From assembly GCF_009389715.1 (NCBI RefSeq), contig NW_024068522.1, forward strand, positions 56,028 through 120,027: DNA of 64,000 nt, given 5' to 3'. Shown here piece by piece: positions 34,620 through 43,600 of this stretch; position 1 is the first letter of the stretch; each line of letters opens with the position of its first letter. The notes beneath the pieces are model-generated. The model worked only from the letters and a program-made list of their open reading frames with translations. It was not told where the DNA came from and searched no databases. This DNA is from Phoenix dactylifera. Lineage: Eukaryota > Streptophyta > Magnoliopsida > Arecales > Arecaceae. A program made the position numbers and the translations under genes.

Positions 34620-36992
34620 ATGGGCGAAGTGAGAGCAGACCGCATTAAGTCGGAGCTGGTCGCCGAGGACTTAGACAAACTCGTGGCTCGGTACCACCTT
34701 CCCGAGGCCTGCAACGTTACGCTCCCGGGGCCTGAGGAGAGGATGTCCCATCCTCCTCCAGGGAAGATCGCCATCAATGAGGGCATTCTCCAGGCCGGGT
34801 TCCGCTTTCCCCCTTCGGACTTAGTCGTGCAGGTACTCCGGGGTTTAAGAGTTGCGCCGACGCAACTGGTGCCGAACTCGTGGCGTGCCCTGACGGTCTT
34901 CCAGGTTCTCTGCCGCATGCACGAGATTCCCGCCACTCTGAATGTTTTTTGGGAGTTCTACAGCCTGAGTGGCCACCCCCAGGACAAAGGGTGGTGGTGC
35001 TTTGCGGCGCGGCGAGGGTGCGGCCTCGTCAAAGAGGCTCCTTCCTCCATTCACGGCTGGAAGGAGCGTTTCTTCTTCATCGATGTAGATCCCCCTTGGG
35101 AAATCAGGGCGACCTGGGAGACGCCGATGAAGTCCCCGATCGGCCTATCGAGACTGTCGAGGGAGGAATCCGATGGCTTGGCCACCTTGAAGGGGTTGGT
35201 TGCCGAGGGCCAGCTCCCCCCGGTGGCCCGCCTTATTTCCGAGGATACCTTGGTGAATGTCGGTCTGAGCTCGGTCCCCACCGACCGTGAGCCCGCCACC
35301 ATTTCTTTTTTTTTGACTCTTTTCTCCTCTTTCGTCTCGTTCTTTCCTTCGGTTTCTCAGCCCTCGACCATCTCGTTCTTGTTGCAGAGATTGACGACGT
35401 CATGCGGTCGGACAAGGGACCGGCTGTTGGTAGGTCGTCCCTACTGGATGCGGTCCGGAGGAGGAAACGAGCTCCTCCGATCGGGGCCCCGCCGGCGAAG
35501 AAGTCCCGCAAGGAGGTGCCTCCGACGCCGACCGACGAGTCCGGGCCCACCGATCAGGGAGACGCCGTGGGCACGGACCGGCAGCTGACGCTGTATCAGC
35601 CCTCCGGTGGTGAGACTGCCGCTATTCTGGAGGTATCATCCGAGCCCGCTCAAGACGGACGGGTCGGACATGATCGGTCCCCGGCCCGGCCTTCGACTCA
35701 GCCGGCTCCTGATGATTCAAGGAGGGACGCGCCGAGGCCCCGGCCGAGCGGGGCCCTATCAATTCCTGGAGTGACCCCCGCCCCGAGCACAATCAGCAGG
35801 ACTCTTCCCCAGGCGATGGATAAGGGTAAGGCTGCAGAACCACCATCCGGCTCCGGAGAGAAATCGGGGTCGGCCTTCACTACCGATGGCGCCCGAAGCC
35901 TCATCGAAACAGTGCTGCTGGAGAAGGACCGTCGGCGGGTCCGGGAGTTGGGGGTCTCTGACGTCGGGGCTGCCAGCTGCGTCTGTCTCATGTCGGTGAG
36001 TGTTCTTCTGGCCGCTTTTCACCATTTATTAGCTCTGTTGTTCTCCGCCTGACGCCCTCACTTTTCCTATCTCTTAGCTCGCCCAGTACATGATCCGTCT
36101 AGAGGAGTGCTACAAGGAACAGGCGGGGCTTCTGGCGAAGGCCGAGGACCGACTGAAAGCAGTGGAAGAGGGAGGCCAGGCCGTGGCGGGCAGGACGACC
36201 GGGGACCTCGAGGCGAGGCTCCGGGAGGCCGAAGAGCGGGCACTCGGCTTCGCCGCCCTCGAGAAGCAACTGTTGGAAGCTCGGGAGCAACTCAAAGCCG
36301 CCTCGGGCCTCGAAAGCAGGGTTAAGAAGGCGGAGGAACGAGCTGAAAAGCAGTCCCGGAAGGTCGCGGACTATCGAGAGAGGTGGGAGAAGGCTCAGCG
36401 GTCTGCCGACAGCGCCCGCAACCGAACCCGGTCTCTTGAAGCCAAACTGGGCGAATTGGAGTCAGCCTTGGAGAGGTCCCGCGCGAACGACCAAGAGCTC
36501 CGTTCGCGCCTGGAGGAAGCTGAGGCCGCTCGCACTGCTGCCGAGGCGGAGCGTGAGGAGGCTCAGGCTAATCTGCTGAGGGTCTCCTCCGAGGCTGAAG
36601 ACCGGATTGTGGCGAAGGTCTTGGAGGCTAAGGCTCAGATTACGGAGCGAGCAGAGGCGGCGCTGGCCGAGAAGAGTGCGGAGATCGGGCGCCAGGCGGT
36701 ACAGGCTTATCGTCAGTCCGCCGAGTTCACCCGTGATATGTCGGAGGCGGTACGGGCCTATCGTCAGTCTGACGAGTTCGTCCGTGACGCGTCGGACGCG
36801 GGGTCCGAATCCTTCATCTTAGGCTTCGAGGAGGGCCTGGCAAGGGTGTCGGCTAAGTACCCCGAAGTTGACCTGAGTGGGATTTCCCTTCTCGACTCCT
36901 CTCCGGCGCCATCGCCTGCTGATTCTCCTACCGCCTCCCTACCCCCTGCGGACGAGCCCGACACTCCCGACCCGGGGGTTCCTCCAAGCTGA
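34620..36992 (+). CDS. Antisense spliced ORF of the Tat element (Transposase_28-like plus coiled coil)
   Basis: Plus-strand gene inside the retrotransposon, opposite to gag-pol. Three exons (34620-35286, 35388-35995, 36078-36992) with GTGAGC/CAG and GTGAGT/TAG introns join in one frame of 729 codons. Residues about 20-220 contain conserved-looking text such as EGILQAGFRFPPSDLVVQVL and WRALTVFQVL, which I recognise as the 'putative gypsy type transposon' family (Pfam Transposase_28). The middle is Pro/Ser/basic-rich. Exon 3 is a long Glu/Ala/Arg-rich coiled coil (about residues 430-640), then an acidic Pro-rich tail. Such antisense ORFs are known in Tat elements; their role is unknown. It ends before the repeat array. 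Confidence 0.8.
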
Positions 36993-37170
36993 CCTCTTGT
37001 ACCTTTCGTTGTCCTCTTTTTTGTATGTCGGCATTTTGCCAAATTGTATGGGCCTTGGCCCTGAAACAATGAAAATTAATACAAGTCGAATGTTTCTTCA
37101 TCTCGCTTTCGTCCTCCTCTTTTTTTTCTTTTTAACTCTTGGCGGCGTCTTGTCGACTCCTGACTCTCGA
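36993..37170 (+). other. 3' untranslated region of the antisense ORF
   Basis: Follows the stop codon. It becomes T-rich and contains AATGAAAATTAAT, a possible polyadenylation signal, near 37068-37080. Confidence 0.4.
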
Positions 37171-37590
37171 AGTTCTTCCGGCCCTAAGCCAGGCATCCGA
37201 GGGTTAGGCCTCAGGAAATTCTTCCGGCGCTAAGCCAGGCATCCGAGGGTTAGGCCTCAGGAAATTCTTCCGGCGCTAAGCCAGGCATCCGAGGGTTAGG
37301 CCTCAGGAAATTCTTCCGGCGCTAAGCCAGGCATCCGAGGGTTAGGCCTCAGAAAATTCTTCCGGCACGAAAGCCAGGCATTCGAGGGTTAGGCCTCAGA
37401 AAATTCTTCCGGCGCTAAGCCAGGCATCCGAGGGTTAGGCCTCAGGAAATTCTTCCGGCGCTAAGCCAGGCATCCGAGGGTTAGGCCTCAGGAAATTCTT
37501 CCGGCACCAAGCCAGGCATCCGAGGGTTAGGCCTCAGGAAATTCTTCCGGCGCTAAGCCAGGCATCCGAGGGTTAGGCCTCAGGAAATTC
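37171..37590. repeat. 46-bp tandem repeat array (about 9 units)
   Basis: The unit contains TAAGCCAGGCATCCGAGGG, TTAGGCCTCAG and AAATTCTTCCGG. Spacing is 46 bp between identical strings (for example 37201 and 37247). Units are nearly identical, with a few variants (GCACGAAAGCC, GCACCAAGCC). Confidence 0.9.
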
Positions 37591-39485
37591 TTCCGCTCGT
37601 CGGTCGGCCAAGGCTGGCGCAAGCCGAGGCGACCGGTCGGGGCTTCAGGCTAGTCTGGTCCCGAGATGGTCATCGGGTTAGCCTGGCATCCGAGGGCCGA
37701 GCCTCGGGAGATTCCGCTCGTTGGTCGGCCAAGGCTGGCGCAAGCCAAGGTGACCGGTCGGGGCTTCAGGCTAGTCTGCTCCCGGGATGATCATCGGGTT
37801 AGCCTGGCATCCGAGGGCCGGGCCTCGGGAAATTCCGCTCGTTGGTCGGCCAAGGCTGGCGCAAGCCGAGGCGACCGGTCGGGGCTTCAGGCTAGTCTGC
37901 TCCCGGGATGATCATCGGGTTAGCCTGGCATCCGAGGGTTGTCAGGCCTCAGAAAATTCCGCTCGTTGGTCGGCCAAGGCTGGCGCAAGCCGAGGCGACC
38001 GGTCGGGGCTTCAGGCTAGTCTGCTCCCGGGATGATCATCGGGTTAGCCTGGCATCCGAGGGCCGTGCCTCGGGAGATTCCGCTCGTTGGTCGGCCAAGG
38101 CTGGCGCAAGCCGAGGCGACCGGTCGGGGCTTCAGGCTAGTCTGCTCCCGGGATGATCATCGGGTTAGCCTGGCATCCGAGGGCCGTGCCTCGGGAGATT
38201 CCGCTCGTTGGTCGGCCAAGGCTGGCGCAAGCCGAGGCGACCGGTCGGGGCTTCAAGCTAGTCTGCTCCCGGGTTGATCATCGGGTTAGCCTGGCATCCG
38301 AGGGTTAGGCCTCAGAAAATTCTTCCGGTACTAAGCCAGGCATCCGAGGGTTGTCAGGCCTCAGGAAATTCCGCTCGTTGGTCGGCCAAGGCTGGCGCAA
38401 GCCGAGGCGACCGGTCGGGGCTTCAGGCTAGTCTGCTCCCGGGATGATCATCGGGTTAGCCTGGCATCCGAGGACCGAGCCTCGGGAGATTCCGCTCGTT
38501 GGTCGGCCAAGGCTGGCGCAAGCCGAGGCGACCGGTCGGGGCTTCAGGCTAGTCTGCTCCCGGGATGATCATCGGGTTAGCCTGGCATCCGAGGGCCGAG
38601 CCTCGGGAGATTCCACTCGTTGGTCGGCCAAGGCTGGCGCAAGCCGAGGCGACCGGTCGGGGCTTCAGGCTAGTCTGCTCCCGGGTTGATCATCGGGTTA
38701 GCCTGGCATCCGAGGGTTGTCAGGCCTCAGGAAATTCCGCTTGTTGGTCGGCCAAGGCTGGCGCAAGCCGAGGCGACCGGTCGGGGCTTCAGGCTAGTCT
38801 GCTCCCGGGTTGATCATCGGGTTAGCCTGGCATCCGAGGGTTGTCAGGCCTCAGAAAATTCCGCTCGTTGGTCGGCCAAGGCTGGCGCAAGCCGAGGCGA
38901 CCGGTCGGGGCTTCAGGCTAGTCTGCTCCCGGGATGATCATCGGGTTAGCCTGGCATCCGAGGGCCGAGCCTCGGGAGATTCCGCTCGTTGGTCGGCCAA
39001 GGCTGGCGCAAGCCGAGGCGACCGGTCGGGGCTTCAGGCTAGTCTGCTCCCGGGTTGATCATCGGGTTAGCCTGGCATCCGAGGGTTGTCAGGCCTCAGG
39101 AAATTCCGCTCGTTGGTCGGCCAAGGCTGGCGCAAGCCGAGGCGACCGGTCGGGGCTTCAGGCTAGTCTGCTCCCGGGATGATCATCGGGTTAGCCTGGC
39201 ATCCGAGGGTTGTCAGGCCTCAGAAAATTCCGCTCGTTGGTCGGCCAAGGCTGGCGCAAGCCGAGGCGACCGGTCGGGGCTTCAGGCTAGTCTGCTCCCG
39301 GGATGATCATCGGGTTAGCCTGGCATCCGAGGGCCGTGCCTCGGGAGATTCCGCTCGTTGGTCGGCCAAGGCTGGCGCAAGCCGAGGCGACCGGTCGGGG
39401 CTTCAGGCTAGTCTGCTCCCGGGTTGATCATCGGGTTAGCCTGGCATCCGAGGGCCGAGCCTCGGGAAATTCCGCTCGCTGGTCG
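37591..39485. repeat. 121/124-bp composite tandem repeat array (15 cores)
   Basis: Fifteen copies of TCGGCCAAGGCTGGCGC occur, mostly spaced 121 or 124 bp. Each unit holds a part related to the 46-bp repeat (GGCATCCGAGGG..GCCTC..AAATTCCG) plus about 78 bp of other sequence (GACCGGTCGGGGCTTCAGGC, GGGATGATCATCGGGTTAGC). The 3-bp difference comes from CCGAGCCTCGGGAG against TTGTCAGGCCTCAG variants. One unit at about 38290-38370 carries an extra 46-bp-like segment. Short frames across it only reflect the repeat. Confidence 0.9.
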
Positions 39486-39887
39486 TGCGCCTGTCGCTTG
39501 CCGCCCGACGGGATTTCTCCGTGGCCAGCTGCGATCGTGTTTCTCCTCCTCTCCAAGCGTCACCTGGGGAACACCAGATGGGCATTAAATGCTAATTGGG
39601 GGTTACCTGGGAAATCGGATCGCCAGTTGCTGCTTGCGAGGAGTGTCAGTTAAGCGGCCGCGATGCGCGCGTTCTTCGAGGCGGATGCGGCTTGGGCGCG
39701 GGCGGAGATACGTGGACCTAGGGGTACAGGGCACCCGGAGTGTCCTGCACAAAAAATGCGATTAAGGAGAATGACGCTTAGAAAATCGCGGGAAGATACG
39801 CCTTAAGAGCCGGATCGGCTCCGGATTCAATGCGCCCGCATTTATTGGAGCCACCCGTATCGGAACGACCGGGGGGCAGCAGTTTGG

Positions 39888-40600
39888 CTATAAATATAGG
39901 TGCAGGTGCGATGGAGCCTGCCAAGCCGGAGCTGTTCAAGTTGCCATGGATCGTGGACCTTCTCTCTGGCGCATGGCTGAGAGACTCCTGCCGAAGGAAC
40001 GGGAGGCGCGCCCCTCGCGACTTCAGCCAACTAGCCGTTTCATCTGGGATCAGCAAGGAGGGTCTCCCCGGCGGAACTCCGCTCTAGGCGTTTCATCCGG
40101 GATCACATCTCCCCTCCTTGAAGTTCAGCCTCCCGATTGAGCTCTGCACCAGACGCCTGATCCGGGACCGCGCCTCCATATGCTCTTCCCCCTCGTATTC
40201 CTTCTCTCCCCTAACACTGGGGAGGACCGGAATATCCCTTGGAGGTGGCGTTCCTCTGGAGGCAGCGGGAGCTTCGTCGGCGGCGGCTCCTCATCCTCTT
40301 CGTGGGGCGTGGATGGCGCCTCCGGTTGGAGGCAGTGTGGACTTCTCCTTCGTCCACTTCTTCTTCATCCGCGCCGGCTCTTCGTCTCTTTCATGAGACG
40401 CCGATGGCGCCTCCGGTTGGAAGCACCCACTTCCGACGGGATTGCAACCGCTTCAGATGGAGGTTTCGGGATCCCAGATCTTCAGCTCCTCGGAGTCTCC
40501 ACCTCTTCTTTACTTTCTTTACCCCCTAATTCCCTCCTGGGAATTCCTTGTAATCACACGAGCATGCCGTTGTAACCAGAAATTATTGAAATGCAAAGCG
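39888..40600 (+). other. Plus-strand promoter-like region beyond the repeat array
   Basis: CTATAAATATAGG at 39888-39898 is a strong TATA-like motif on the plus strand. It is followed by GC-rich sequence with several open frames (the longest 40180-40575, 131 codons, no domain), then AT-rich sequence with AATTATTGAAATG near 40580. It reads towards the end of gag-pol. It may be a second short transcription unit or chance. Confidence 0.3.
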
Positions 40601-40637
40601 TTATACATTTTTGAACTGTCTTCCTGGCATCGTCGTT

Positions 40638-43600
40638 CTACTGGTAATACATCCGCAGGTTAGCGGAATTCCAGCTCCTTAGAATTTCTCGACCATCTAG
40701 GGCCTCCAGCTGGTAGGAGCCAGGTCGGTTTACCCAGCGAACCTTATATGGGCCTTCCCAATTTGGCGCTAGCTTCCCACCTTCCGCAGGTCGAGATGCT
40801 TTAGCTCGCCTTAGCACCAGATCTCCGATTCTGAAAAGCTTCGGTCGGACCTTGGAGTTGTAATATCGGGCCACCCTCCGCTGATACATCGCCATCCGAA
40901 CCTGCGCCATTTCCCTCGCTTCTTCCAAGAGATCCAGGTTCCCTCGGAGTTGTTCCGAATTGGCCTCGGGTCGGTGCGCGGCCACCCGAGGTGAGGGGAG
41001 TCTGAGCTCCACGGGGACAACGGCTTCCGTGCCATAGGTTAGGCTGAAAGGCGTCTCCCCGGTAGGGGTCCGATGCGTGGTCCGATACGCCCAAAGGACA
41101 TTCTCGAGTTCTTCGACCCAAGCTTGCCCCGTCCGACCGATTCGCGCTTTGATTCCTTGGAGGATTGTCCGATTTGTGACCTCGGCCTCGCCGTTGGTTT
41201 GGGGATGCGACACAGATGTGAACCGATGCTCGATCCCGAACTCCTCGCAGAAGTCACGGAAATGCTTGTTGTCGAACTGTCGCCCATTATCCGAGATGAG
41301 GACCCGAGGTACCCCAAATCGGACAATGATGTTCTTCTTCACGAACTTCCGGACTTGCACCTCCGTGATAGTGGCCAGCGGCTCTGCCTCCACCCACTTG
41401 GTGAAGTAGTCGATTGCAACAATCAAAAATTTCCGCTGAGCTGAAGCGACGGGGAATGGTCCGAGGATATCCATTCCCCACTGGGCGAAGGGCCAGGGTG
41501 CAGTGATTGGCGCCAAGGGGACAGAAGGGACTCTCTGGACGTTGGCGTGGCGCTGGCAGGCGTCGCATTTCCGCACATGATCCTTTGAGTCCTCCAACAA
41601 GGTAGGCCAATAATAGCCTTGCCTCATGATCTTATGCGCCAAGGACCTAGCCCCCAGGTGCGATCCGCAGATGCCTTCGTGGACTTCGCTGAGGGCGTAG
41701 GCCGCTTCCGAGGGGCGGAGGCACCTTAAGAGGGGGGCGGTGAACGAGGTCCGATACAGCCTCCCTTCATAGAGTACGTAGTGGGCGGACTTCATGACGA
41801 GTCGCCGAGCTTGATCTTCGTCCTCTGGGAGGATTCCTTCGGCGAGGTAGGCGACGAGCGGGTCCATCCAAGATGGCTCCGGATCAATCGCCATCACCGC
41901 TCCGGCCTCGCCGATGCTCGGGGCATCCAGGGTCTCCAGGTAGATCGCCCTCGACAAGTTGTGCGCGTCTGCGCCCAACAAGCGGGACAGCCTGTCGGCC
42001 CTGGCATTTTCGCTTCTCGGGACCTGCTGAATGTCAACACTGCCGAGGTCGGGAATGAGTGCTTGCACCTTCCAGACATAGCTCTGCATGGTCGGGCTCC
42101 GAGCCTCGAACTCCCCTCGGACCTGCCCGACCACCAGCTGGGAGTCGGTGAAGACCTTCAAACGCCGGATGCCGAGCTCCTTGGTGAGTTTGAGTCCTGT
42201 GACTAGGGCCTCGTATTCCGCCTCGTTGTTGGTCACTGGAAATCCGAACCTCAAGGCATACTCGGCTATCACTCCATCGGGACTGGTAAGGACCAGCCCG
42301 GCCCCTCCACCTTCGGGGTTCGACGACCCATCAATGTGAAGCGTCCAGATTGGGAGGTCGAGGCTGGGTGTTTCCGGCGGCCTAGGTTCCGCCTCCTGCA
42401 CAGTGCACTCAGCGAGGAAGTCCGCGAGCACCTGGGCCTTGATGGCGGGTCGGGGCTGGTAGCGGATGTCGAACTCACCAAGTTCTACTGCCCACTTCAC
42501 CAGCCGTCCCGCATTCTCAGGATTGTTGAGGATCTGCCGCAGTGGTTGATCGGTCAAGAGGGTGACAGGATGAGCGTGGAAATAGGGGCGAAGCCTCCTG
42601 GCCGCAGTGAGCAGCGCGAAGGCGATCTTTTCCGCCTTCGCATACCGCGTCTCGGCATCCCGTAGGACCCGGCTGATGTAGTACACAGGCTTCTGGAGCT
42701 TTGCCTCTTCCCGAACCAGTACTGCGCTGACTGCGGTTGGGGAGACCGCCAGATAGAGGTAGAGCATCTCCCCCTCTTGCGGCTTGGACAGCAGGGGAGG
42801 AGACGCCAAGTACTCTTTGAGTTGGTCGAATGCCACTTGACATTCGGCCGTCCAAAGGAAGTCTTTCGGACGCTTCAACACCTTGAAGAACGGTTGGCAG
42901 CGTTCGGCCGATTTTGCCACAAATCGTCCGAGCGCGGCGACCCTTCCAGCGAGCTCCTGAACCTCCTTCACTTTGGTCGGAGGGGACATATCTTGGATGG
43001 CCTTGATTTTGTCAGGGTTGGCTTCGATCCCCCGCTGGTTGACAATGAAACCGAGGAACCTCCCGGCCGAAGCGCCAAAGGCGCACTTCGCTGGGTTCAG
43101 CTTCATGCGAAACTTCCGCAGGGTGGCAAAAGTCTCCTCCAGATCCGCGATGTGCTGGTCGGCATGGCGGCTCTTCACCAGCATATCGTCCACGTACACC
43201 TCCATGTTCCGGCCGATTTGCCCTTTGAAGATTTTGTTGACGAGGCGCTGGTAAGTGGCGCCAGCATTCTTCAGACCAAAGGGCATTACCTTGTAACAGT
43301 ACAGCCCCCGGTCTGTTATAAAGGCAGTTTTCTCCTCGTCCTGTGGAGCCATCATTATTTGGTTGTAGCCGGAGAAGGCGTCCATGAAAGACAGCAGCTG
43401 ATAACCGGAAGTCGCGTCGACCAGTTGGTCTATCCGTGGAAGCGGAAAGCTATCCTTGGGGCACGCCTTGTTCAGGTCGGTGTAGTCGACGCACATCCTC
43501 CACTTCCCGCTCGCCTTCCGGACAAGTACGACGTTTGCCAGCCACTCGGGGTAGCTCACCTCCCTTATGAAGCCTGCATCCAAGAGTTTGTCTACCTCCT

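Noticed and set aside
37171..39485. Regularly spaced repeats as a CRISPR-like array
   Set aside because: The units abut without unique spacers and lie inside a plant retrotransposon.
37666..39653. Overlapping frames of 81-116 codons across the repeat array
   Set aside because: They all repeat one motif set with unit-length spacing and shift with the 121/124-bp period; they reflect the tandem repeat, not proteins.
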